Source of the DNA: a bacterium
Lineage (GTDB): Bacteria; Patescibacteriota; Minisyncoccia; RBG-13-40-8-A
Direction of reading: 5' to 3'
DNA length: 5,040 nt
Assembly (NCBI GenBank): GCA_030692145.1
Contig: JAUYCU010000119.1
Location: 1 to 5,040 of the forward strand
Shown here: positions 1-4,722 of the stretch, piece after piece
Layout of the letters: the number at the start of each line of letters is the position of its first letter
Position numbering within the stretch: position 1 is the stretch's first letter
The notes under the pieces: generated by a model
What the model was told of the DNA's origin: nothing
What the model saw: only the letters and a program-made list of their open reading frames with translations
Databases searched by the model: none
Made by a program: the position numbers and the translations under genes

Positions 1-1361
1 GCGTCTCTGATTGCCGCGCGGGCAGCCATTGTTCCGAAGGTGATGATTTGCGCAACGTGGTCAATTCCGTATTTTTTGGAAATATAATTGATTACTTCGT
101 CGCGTCTGATATCGGCAAAATCGAGATCGATATCCGGCATGCTGATTCTCTCCGGATTCAGAAATCTTTCGAAGAGGAGTTTATATTTTAGGGGGTCGAC
201 ATTAGTGATATTCAAGAGATAGGAAACCAGGCTTCCTGCCGCAGAGCCTCTTCCCGGACCAACGACAATCCCCTGATTTTTCGCCCAGTTTACGACATCT
301 TGAACAATTAAAAAATAAGAAGCAAAACCGGTTTTCTTGATGGTTTGCAGTTCAAAATTGAGGCGTTCGTTTATCTCTTTCATTTTTTGTTCCCCGTCTT
401 TTTCTTCAAAAAGGCTTGCGGGGAATCTTTTTAAAAGTCCTTCTTTGCATAGTTTCTCCAGAAAACTGTCTTCGGTTTCTTTTTCTGGAAGAGGGAATAT
501 CGGCAGCTCTATTTTATCCAGTTCGATTTTTAAATTACATTGAGCCGCGATTTTTAAAGTATTTTCAATTGCTTCCGGATTGTTTTTAAAAGCCCTAATC
601 ATGTGTTCCGGAGATTTAAGCGAAAAATCATCTTCTGTCATATTCATTCTTTCTTTTTCGTCCACAGTGTGGTTGGTTTGAACGCATAAAAGAACATCGT
701 GAACATCGGCATCTTCTTTGTTTAAATAATGAACATCGTTTGTGGCAACCAGCGGTATGTTGATTTCTCTGGAAAGTTTTATTATTCCTTCATTGGTGCG
801 TACTTGGTCCAGGCTATTCGGGTGGTCTTGGATCTCCAAGTATAAATTTCCTTTTCCGAAGATTTTTTCGTATTCCAATGCAGTTTTTTTTGCTTGCGCC
901 ATATCGTTATCCATGATTGCGGAAGGAACTTCTCCTTGTAGGCAGCTGGTTAGCGCAATTAATCCTTCGTTGTATTCCTTCAACAGTTCTTTGTCCACAC
1001 GCGGTTTATAGTAGAATCCCTCCAAATAACTTTTGGTCACCAACTTGATTAAGTTTCTGTAGCCGGTTTCGTTTTTTGCCAAAACTATCAGGTGAAACCT
1101 GCGATCCATCTTTCCCGCTTCTTTATTGAATCTGCTTCCCGAAGAAACATACAGCTCCACTCCGATTATCGGTTTAATGTCTTTTTCCATGCATTTTCTG
1201 TAAAACTCAATCGCGCCATACATTACCCCGTGGTCAGTTAAAGCCAAAGAATCCATTCCGTATTCTTTGGCTTTTTCAACCAGTTCGTCGATTTTCGCCA
1301 GTCCATCAAGCAGCGAATAATGCGAGTGTACGTGAAGATGTGTGAATTTATTTTCTGCCAT
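1..1361 (-). CDS. dnaE: DNA polymerase III subunit alpha, N-terminal part (runs off left edge)
   Basis: Catalytic subunit of the replicative DNA polymerase III. The first 453 codons are present, of a family that is usually about 1,100 residues; the rest lies beyond base 1. ATG at 1361-1359 is the only sensible start, since an in-frame TAA lies three codons upstream. Residues 1 to about 215 form a PHP domain with its expected metal ligands: HLHVHS (H8, H10, H12), D19, TDHG (H44), E69, H90, TSC (C140) and NDVH (D209, H211). Because E. coli DnaE has lost several of these, this PHP may still be an active proofreading nuclease (inference). The polymerase core begins with GPGRGSAAGS near 369-378, then PDIDLDF at 409-415, where D412 and D414 correspond to the catalytic aspartates of E. 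coli DnaE (D401, D403). The third catalytic Asp should lie outside the window. Transcribed divergently from rpmF. No SD precedes the start. Confidence 0.98.
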   Translation of the reverse strand, partial: MAENKFTHLHVHSHYSLLDGLAKIDELVEKAKEYGMDSLALTDHGVMYGAIEFYRKCMEKDIKPIIGVELYVSSGSRFNKEAGKMDRRFHLIVLAKNETGYRNLIKLVTKSYLEGFYYKPRVDKELLKEYNEGLIALTSCLQGEVPSAIMDNDMAQAKKTALEYEKIFGKGNLYLEIQDHPNSLDQVRTNEGIIKLSREINIPLVATNDVHYLNKEDADVHDVLLCVQTNHTVDEKERMNMTEDDFSLKSPEHMIRAFKNNPEAIENTLKIAAQCNLKIELDKIELPIFPLPEKETEDSFLEKLCKEGLLKRFPASLFEEKDGEQKMKEINERLNFELQTIKKTGFASYFLIVQDVVNWAKNQGIVVGPGRGSAAGSLVSYLLNITNVDPLKYKLLFERFLNPERISMPDIDLDFADIRRDEVINYISKKYGIDHVAQIITFGTMAARAAIRD

Positions 1362-1366
1362 ACATA

Positions 1367-1372
1367 ATTATG
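1367..1372 (-). promoter_or_regulatory. Possible -10 box for dnaE
   Basis: On the minus strand CATAAT ends 5 nt before the dnaE ATG, so initiation 6-7 nt downstream would fall at or next to the A of ATG and give a leaderless mRNA. No good -35 hexamer sits 17 nt upstream; the nearest, TTGAAG (1398-1393), is 20 nt away. The call rests on one hexamer in AT-rich DNA and is weak. Confidence 0.3.
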
Positions 1373-1399
1373 ATATCATTTAAAAAGGATTCTTCAAAC

Positions 1400-1428
1400 T
1401 TGCCACACAAATTATTTTCTGTTATCTT
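1400..1428 (+). promoter_or_regulatory. Candidate promoter of rpmF-nusB
   Basis: TTGCCA (1400-1405), a 17-nt spacer, then TATCTT (1423-1428), which fits a sigma70-type promoter with moderate hexamers. A start 6-8 nt after the -10 would lie near 1435, leaving only about 4 nt before the rpmF ATG at 1439. No SD is present, which agrees with a leaderless or nearly leaderless transcript. It lies in the 77-bp gap shared with the divergent dnaE. Confidence 0.45.
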
Positions 1429-1438
1429 TATAAATAAT

Positions 1439-1732
1439 ATGCCAACTCCAAAACAAAGACATACAAAATCAAGGCGGAATCGAAGACGTTCGCATCTGGC
1501 TTTAAAAAAAAGAAAACTCTCAACGTGTAAGAAGTGCGGAGAGCCGGTTTTAGCGCACCACGTTTGTTCTTTCTGCGGACAATACAACGGTAAAGAAGTT
1601 GTTGATGTTTTGGCAAGACTGGAAAAAAAAGAAAGAAAGAAAAAAGAAAAAGAATTGAAAGAACACGAAGCGGAAGCAAAAGACGAACAAAAAAATAAAC
1701 CATTAAACTTGGAAGAGTTATCCAAAAAGTAA
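1439..1732 (+). CDS. rpmF: 50S ribosomal protein L32 with Lys/Glu-rich C-terminal extension
   Basis: Zinc-ribbon protein of the large ribosomal subunit. The ATG at 1439 gives the canonical L32 opening MPTPKQRHTKSRRNRRR; an in-frame ATG at 1370 would add 23 residues unlike L32 and is rejected. The zinc ribbon is complete, with C30, C33, C43 and C46 (CKKCG ... CSFCG), and the standard fold ends near residue 58 (YNGKEVVDVL). The protein is 97 aa against about 57-60 for most bacteria; residues 62-97 are a highly charged, probably helical Lys/Glu tail ending in LNLEELSKK. No SD precedes the start. The stop is 4 nt before nusB, so the two are almost certainly cotranscribed. Confidence 0.96.
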   Translation: MPTPKQRHTKSRRNRRRSHLALKKRKLSTCKKCGEPVLAHHVCSFCGQYNGKEVVDVLARLEKKERKKKEKELKEHEAEAKDEQKNKPLNLEELSKK

Positions 1733-1736
1733 AATC

Positions 1737-2183
1737 ATGTCATCTCGGCATATTGCGCGTTCAATAGTTCTTCAATCCTTATACGAAATTGATTTCAGGA
1801 AAAACAAAGATTCCGATGCAAAAATTATTTTGGGGAAAAATATAAAAGAATTCGGCGAAGGAATCGATGAAATCGATTTTATGGAAAGGTTGTCGGCCGG
1901 CGTTCTGGAGCATCGACCGAAAATAGACAAGATTATCGAAAAATCGGCGCCGGAATGGCCGTTGGAGCAAATCACTATTGTCGACAGAAACGTTTTAAGG
2001 ATGGGGATTTACGAGCTTTTATTCGGAGATAAAAAAGAGGTTCCGCCAAAAGTTGCGATTAATGAAGCAATAGAGTTGGCGAAAAATTACGGAGGGGAAA
2101 GTTCCGGCCGTTTTGTTAACGGGGTTCTGGGGACGATTTACAGAGAAATGGAAAAAACAAAAGAAGATAAATCCAAGGCTTAA
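1737..2183 (+). CDS. nusB: Transcription antitermination factor NusB
   Basis: Small all-helical RNA-binding protein that joins S10 (NusE) on the boxA sequence of rRNA leaders, preventing premature Rho termination and aiding rRNA maturation. At 148 aa it has normal family length. Visible family features are the N-terminal ARSIVLQSLYEID (7-19), the central WPLEQITIVDRNVLRMGIYE region (74-93), VAINEAIELAKNYG (106-119) and the C-terminal GRFVNGVLG (124-132), all in the usual order. The end is lysine-rich. The start is 4 nt after the rpmF stop and has no SD, so translation may depend on coupling to rpmF. Grouping with L32 and RNase III fits a role in rRNA production. Confidence 0.97.
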   Translation: MSSRHIARSIVLQSLYEIDFRKNKDSDAKIILGKNIKEFGEGIDEIDFMERLSAGVLEHRPKIDKIIEKSAPEWPLEQITIVDRNVLRMGIYELLFGDKKEVPPKVAINEAIELAKNYGGESSGRFVNGVLGTIYREMEKTKEDKSKA

Positions 2184-2205
2184 AATCCAAATGCCAAATA
2201 ATAAT

Positions 2206-2237
2206 TTGACACTTGAGCTTTGAGCTTTGAGTATAAT
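2206..2237 (+). promoter_or_regulatory. Candidate rnc promoter with heptad-repeat spacer
   Basis: A perfect TTGACA (2206-2211) and a perfect TATAAT (2232-2237) stand in the 56-bp nusB-rnc gap, but 20 nt apart rather than the usual 16-18. The stretch from 2206 to 2231 is a 7-bp tandem series: TTGACAC, TTGAGCT, TTGAGCT, TTGAG. The -10 ends 2 nt before the GTG used here as the rnc start, so a transcript from it would begin inside or after that codon. Either rnc is then translated from a later codon, or it is mainly read through from rpmF-nusB. Confidence 0.5.
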
Positions 2238-2239
2238 TC

Positions 2240-2935
2240 GTGAAATTGCCAAAATTGGATAAACTGGAGGAAGGTATCGGTATAAAATTCAAAAATAAAA
2301 AACTTTTACAGCAGGCGTTTGTTCATCGTTCGTGCTTGAACGAAAATCCGGGCCTGAAAATGGACCACAACGAGAGACTGGAATTTTTGGGAGATGCGGT
2401 ATTGGAATTGGCGGTAACGAAAAATCTTTTCAATGCTTATTCGAATCCCGAAGGAGAACTGACAACGTGGAGAGCGGCGTTGGTGAACAGTAAAATGCTT
2501 TCCGAGGTATCGAGTAATTTGGGATTCAACGAATACCTAATGCTCTCGAAGGGCGAAAGTCAGGACGTCGGTCGGGCGCGTCAATTTATTTTAGCCAATA
2601 CCTTTGAAGCGCTTATCGGTGCAATTTATCTGGATCAAGGATTTGATGCTGCGGAAAAATTCATAAAGAATAATCTGCTTTGCGAATTGCCGAAAATTTT
2701 AGAAGAAAAACTTTACGTTGATCCCAAAAGTCATTTTCAGGAAAAGGCGCAGGAAAAAGTCGGGATTACCCCCAGTTACGAAATTTTGGAAGAAGAAGGT
2801 CCGGACCATTGCAAAGCTTTTGTTGTTGGAGTATATTTGAATGACGAATTAGTTGCAAAAGGAAAAGGACCCTCAAAGCAAGCTGCGCAAGTTGATGCGG
2901 CGGGAAAGGCGTTGAAGAAGAAAGGATGGGGGTGA
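2240..2935 (+). CDS. rnc: Ribonuclease III
   Basis: Double-strand-specific endoribonuclease that matures rRNA precursors and trims structured RNAs; acts as a homodimer with Mg2+. At 231 aa it is of family length. The catalytic domain (about 5-150) contains the signature HNERLEFLGDAVL (43-55) with E48 and D52, and ILANTFEALIGAIYLD (117-132) with E123. The residue matching E. coli D114 is Asn (N120). A dsRNA-binding domain follows (about 161-229): DPKSHFQEKAQ, then GPDH (187-190), then KGKGPSKQAAQ (207-217). The start is uncertain. GTG at 2240 gives MKLPKLDKLEE; TTG at 2246 would remove two residues and lies 8 nt after the TATAAT box, which would suit a leaderless mRNA. No SD is present. The TGA stop is at 2933-2935, and no intrinsic terminator follows. 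Confidence 0.95.
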   Translation: MKLPKLDKLEEGIGIKFKNKKLLQQAFVHRSCLNENPGLKMDHNERLEFLGDAVLELAVTKNLFNAYSNPEGELTTWRAALVNSKMLSEVSSNLGFNEYLMLSKGESQDVGRARQFILANTFEALIGAIYLDQGFDAAEKFIKNNLLCELPKILEEKLYVDPKSHFQEKAQEKVGITPSYEILEEEGPDHCKAFVVGVYLNDELVAKGKGPSKQAAQVDAAGKALKKKGWG

Positions 2936-2940
2936 GGTGC

Positions 2941-3106
2941 GGAATTTGCCATAACTCCTTCCGACCACGAAGTCGCCGAAAAATGATTAATTAATGTTTT
3001 ATTTTTGGCGCTTCTATATCTCGCCAAGCCAAAACGGTTTGGTGATTTTATTTTGTCCGAAACAGGCTTGGCTGCGATGAGGTCTCCAGAAGTTATGGCA
3101 AATTCC
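2941..3106. repeat. 166-bp stretch bounded by 16-bp perfect inverted repeats, MITE-like
   Basis: GGAATTTGCCATAACT (2941-2956) recurs as its exact reverse complement at 3091-3106. The similarity continues inward in diverged form: after the arms, ACTcCTtccGACCaC on one side compares with ACTtCTggaGACCtC on the other. Inside are nested shorter palindromes: TTGGCG/CGCCAA (3005-3010, 3022-3027), GCCAAGCC/GGCTTGGC (3023-3030, 3065-3072) and CCAAA/TTTGG (3029-3033, 3038-3042). Several cannot form together. It begins 5 bp after the rnc stop. I see no transposase and no clear target-site duplication. A non-autonomous mobile repeat or a decayed inverted duplication are both possible. Confidence 0.5.
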
Positions 3107-3290
3107 TTAAAAGGAGAAAAGGCAAAAAGTTGTCTCAGTGAAAACAAATTCCTCGCTGAGAGATTTGGACGGATTATATTGCCTAATTTTCGCGATCGCG
3201 GTAAAAAGGCGATATTTATTTTATACCATCTTTTGTCCGATCGTGAAAAAAGTGGTATGTTTTGAAAAGCATGATTTATGTAATTTGGGG
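3107..3290. other. Non-coding gap with three consecutive stem-loops
   Basis: I find no convincing gene here; the frames that stay open lack an SD and resemble nothing known. Three hairpin-capable segments follow one another: TCTCAG/CTGAGA (3133-3138, 3156-3161); a 30-bp quasi-palindrome bounded by GCCT/AGGC (3181-3184, 3207-3210) around the perfect palindrome CGCGATCGCG (3191-3200); and ATACCA/TGGTAT (3223-3228, 3253-3258), extended inward by TTTT/AAAA and with CGATCG (3238-3243) in the loop. None is followed by a T-run, so they are not evident intrinsic terminators. TTTTGTCCGA occurs at both 3051-3060 and 3231-3240, linking this stretch with the preceding repeat. A structured RNA or repeat debris are both possible. 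Confidence 0.4.
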
Positions 3291-3319
3291 TTGACAGGAT
3301 TTTGGGATGAGTGTATTAT
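3291..3319 (+). promoter_or_regulatory. Sigma70-type promoter of the accessory cassette
   Basis: Perfect TTGACA (3291-3296), a 17-nt spacer, then TATTAT (3314-3319), five of six matches to consensus. This is the best promoter in the window. A start near 3326 would give a leader of about 33 nt containing the SD at 3345-3352. It separates the cassette transcriptionally from rnc. Confidence 0.75.
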
Positions 3320-3344
3320 GTAAATAACTTGAAAATTAAATAAA

Positions 3345-3352
3345 AAGGAGGT
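3345..3352 (+). promoter_or_regulatory. Strong Shine-Dalgarno deciding a GTG start
   Basis: AAGGAGGT pairs completely with the 16S 3' end, and its GGAGG ends 7 nt before GTG at 3359. It fixes the start of the 103-aa gene although the start codon is not ATG. It is the first SD-like sequence ahead of any gene in the window. Confidence 0.85.
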
Positions 3353-3358
3353 TGTATT

Positions 3359-3670
3359 GTGTCACCATTAAAGACTGATAAAAACGGAGAAACATGGCTT
3401 TCTATGGATTGGCAATGCATTATTTGTAAGGAAAACAAAACAGAGGCACGACTATTTGGTGGTGATCTCGTTGCATCATCTCCCAGTAAAGATGGGATTC
3501 GGCGAGGAATCTGCAGTGAATGTGGTGATAAGCTTATGGGTTCTCAGCCCAGAAGAGAAATTGATTCTATTAAAACGAGATTGATCGTAGAAAGGGAGTT
3601 GCCACCTTCGTTGCAACGCATAAAACAATTCGAAGGAACACCTGGCTGGTGGTTGAAAAAATCCAGCTAA
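3359..3670 (+). CDS. Hypothetical CxxC/CxxC zinc-ribbon-like protein (103 aa)
   Basis: I do not recognise a named family. Four cysteines in two CxxC pairs, CIIC (20-23) and CSEC (52-55), are 28 residues apart, the arrangement of a treble-clef or zinc-ribbon knuckle that binds one Zn2+. The second knuckle reads GICSECGDKL, faintly like the ClpX zinc-binding domain, but the ClpX spacing is shorter and the match is too weak to assign. After the ribbon comes a charged, probably helical stretch (about 62-92) and a tail ending GTPGWWLKKSS. There is no signal peptide or membrane segment, so it is probably cytosolic. The GTG start is supported by the SD and promoter just upstream. First gene of the cassette; the next gene starts 55 nt later, before any terminator, so the two probably share an mRNA. 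It may bind nucleic acid or a partner protein (inference only). Confidence 0.8.
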   Translation: MSPLKTDKNGETWLSMDWQCIICKENKTEARLFGGDLVASSPSKDGIRRGICSECGDKLMGSQPRREIDSIKTRLIVERELPPSLQRIKQFEGTPGWWLKKSS

Positions 3671-3710
3671 AACAAAAAAGACTAGATAATCTTAGTTTCT
3701 AATTTTAAAA

Positions 3711-3717
3711 AAGGAGG
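3711..3717 (+). promoter_or_regulatory. Shine-Dalgarno of the 67-aa gene
   Basis: AAGGAGG ends 8 nt before the ATG at 3726. The context AAAAGGAGGCAA recurs before the third cassette gene as AAAGGAGGCAAAG (3982-3994), so these two leaders share more than the SD core. Confidence 0.85.
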
Positions 3718-3725
3718 CAAGGAAA

Positions 3726-3929
3726 ATGACAGCACCAATGAAACCAGGATCGGGTTTCAAGCCCCTAAAGGGGACAGGAGGTTGGGGCATCCAGCCCCTC
3801 GGCTCTTCGCCGCTCGGTGGCGATACGCACGAGACATTCAAGGTTGATTCCGAGGGCAACATCACCGGAGGCCATACCACTGTCCGTATCCCTGGCGGGA
3901 AAGAGATCCAAATCCCCTGGCCAAAGTAG
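3726..3929 (+). CDS. Small Gly/Pro-rich hypothetical protein (67 aa)
   Basis: No family recognised. The SD and ATG are well placed, which supports a real gene despite its size. Residues 1-34 are rich in Gly and Pro (GSGFKPLKGTGGWG, then PLGSSPLGG) and look disordered. Residues 35-67 (HETFKVDSEGNITGGHTTVR, then IPGGKEIQIPWPK) alternate polar and hydrophobic residues around two tight Gly turns, as in a small beta-sheet module. No cysteine, signal peptide or membrane segment is seen. By hand count the gene is about 58% G+C (118 of 204), far above its AT-rich neighbours, and its mRNA holds several short GC stems (for example GGGGC/GCCCC at 3784-3788 and 3794-3798). This suggests a different origin. 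It ends 10 nt before a strong terminator, closing the first transcript of the cassette. Possible roles include a partner or regulator of the neighbouring proteins or a modified peptide precursor; none is shown by the sequence. Confidence 0.72.
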   Translation: MTAPMKPGSGFKPLKGTGGWGIQPLGSSPLGGDTHETFKVDSEGNITGGHTTVRIPGGKEIQIPWPK

Positions 3930-3939
3930 TCTGTGGGAC

Positions 3940-3978
3940 AAGGGGAGGAAATCTTGAAATTTCCTCCCCTTACTTTTT
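3940..3978 (+). terminator. Strong intrinsic terminator inside the cassette
   Basis: A perfect 13-bp stem (3940-3952 with 3959-3971; arms AAGGGGAGGAAAT and ATTTCCTCCCCTT) with a 6-nt loop is followed by AC and five T (3974-3978). It starts 10 nt after the 67-aa gene and ends 3 nt before the SD of the next gene (3982-3989). The descending arm contains CCTCC and could instead pair with that downstream GGAGG, so an attenuator role is conceivable but unproven. Confidence 0.9.
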
Positions 3979-3981
3979 AAG

Positions 3982-3989
3982 AAAGGAGG
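3982..3989 (+). promoter_or_regulatory. Shine-Dalgarno of the nucleotidyltransferase-like gene
   Basis: AAAGGAGG lies 5 nt before the ATG at 3995 and directly after the T-run of the terminator. No room is left for a promoter between terminator and gene, so expression must come from read-through or from a promoter inside the 67-aa gene. Confidence 0.85.
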
Positions 3990-3994
3990 CAAAG

Positions 3995-4645
3995 ATGAAA
4001 CGAGAGAGAATTGTTGAAAAAGTAATTCGAAAAAGAAAATCTCAAGACATTGTTTTTCTTTTGTGGTATGGTAATCGAAAAGGAAAAGACGTTGATTTGT
4101 TGCTGGTTTTAAAAGACGAGGTTCGAATCAATTGTTACAAGATGGCGAAATGGGATATTTTGGAGATTAACAATAAAGACTTTAAAAGAAGGTTAAAACT
4201 GTTTGATCCGGTAATGACAGAGCCGGTTATGAGTGGTGTTTTGTTGTTTGGTAGTTACGAAAAATTTGTTTATCTTAAAAGAAAGATTTTATCTATTTGT
4301 CCATCTGTCAAAACAATTGAATTTCTTTTAGAAAGGGCAAGTAAGGAATTGGAAAATGCGAATGATTTTTTTGAAAGATATCAGAAAAAAACAGAAAGTC
4401 AATTATTGCTTTTTACATTACTTGACCTTTCTTTTGCTTGTAGCTATTTCGAATTTGCCAGATATTATCGAAACAGCTTCGACGTGGGACCCATTTCTTT
4501 TTCTGAGCTATTGATGCAAGGAGGTAGGCTTACGCTTAAAAAAGTTGTTTGTGTTTTTAAACAAGCTAAGTTAAACCACAAAATTAACGAAGCGAGAATC
4601 AACTCTTTAATTCAAGAGGTTCAAAAAACAATAAAAGGCGATTGA
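3995..4645 (+). CDS. Nucleotidyltransferase-like protein with helical C-terminal domain (216 aa)
   Basis: Probably a divergent member of the polymerase-beta-like nucleotidyltransferase fold. Residues 19-39 (IVFLLWYGNRKGKDVDLLLV and onward) resemble the family's strand-GS-loop-DxD-strand, with D32 and D34 as candidate metal ligands. However the family Ser is Asn (G26-N27), and only four residues separate it from the DxD instead of the usual 7-10. WDILEIN (53-59) could supply the third acidic residue (D54). DFKRRLKLFDPVMTEP (62-77) and GVLLFG (81-86) match the helix and 'G-x-L-x-G' strand that usually close the domain. Residues about 100-216 are predicted helical, as in the HEPN or substrate-binding domains that accompany minimal nucleotidyltransferases, but no RxxxxH HEPN motif is visible. 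It could transfer nucleotides to a protein, RNA or small molecule, or be an inactive relative. AT-rich, with a strong SD but no promoter of its own. Gene certain; function tentative. Confidence 0.85.
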   Translation: MKRERIVEKVIRKRKSQDIVFLLWYGNRKGKDVDLLLVLKDEVRINCYKMAKWDILEINNKDFKRRLKLFDPVMTEPVMSGVLLFGSYEKFVYLKRKILSICPSVKTIEFLLERASKELENANDFFERYQKKTESQLLLFTLLDLSFACSYFEFARYYRNSFDVGPISFSELLMQGGRLTLKKVVCVFKQAKLNHKINEARINSLIQEVQKTIKGD

Positions 4646-4668
4646 TGAAAGTATCTTTCGCCTTTTTT
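4633..4668 (+). terminator. Intrinsic terminator overlapping the end of the nucleotidyltransferase-like gene
   Basis: AAAAGGCGA (4633-4641) pairs with TCGCCTTTT (4658-4666), and the T-run continues to 4668. The stem begins inside the last codons, and the TGA stop (4643-4645) lies in the loop. GAAAG and CTTTC in the loop allow an alternative inner stem. Further T-runs follow at 4674-4690. It isolates rpsP from the cassette. Confidence 0.8.
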
Positions 4669-4722
4669 CTTGCCTTTTTTTTTATTTTTTGCTATATTGG
4701 TTAAATGATAATTCGCAATCCG

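Noticed and set aside
337..1011. Plus-strand frames (337-543, 742-1011) within the dnaE region
   Set aside because: They lie antisense to continuous, well-conserved DnaE coding sequence.
1348..1725. Minus-strand frames opposite rpmF (also 1428-1703)
   Set aside because: Shadows of the Lys-rich L32 gene, giving Phe/Ser/Leu-rich translations.
2776..3147. 123-aa minus-strand open frame across the rnc end and the inverted repeat
   Set aside because: It lies antisense to the RNase III dsRNA-binding domain and half of it is repeat sequence; no start signal.
2941..3258. CRISPR array or tRNA in the palindrome-rich gap
   Set aside because: No regularly spaced direct repeats (only one 10-bp repeat pair) and no tRNA cloverleaf or T-loop sequence seen.
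3005..3265. 86-aa plus-strand open frame beginning with TTG
   Set aside because: No SD, begins inside a hairpin of the inverted-repeat element, and the translation looks like nothing known; it spans repeats and stem-loops and is likely chance.
3138..3323. 61-aa plus-strand open frame
   Set aside because: It runs through the stem-loops and the cassette promoter, and has no SD, unlike the three real cassette genes.
3692..3992. Minus-strand frames opposite the 67-aa gene
   Set aside because: No SD; they cross the plus-strand terminator, and the high G+C makes open frames on both strands likely. The plus-strand gene has the SD.
3995..4645. HEPN ribonuclease toxin fused to the nucleotidyltransferase-like domain
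   Set aside because: The C-terminal region is helical, but I see no RxxxxH (R-x4-6-H) catalytic motif, so a HEPN nuclease call is not supported.
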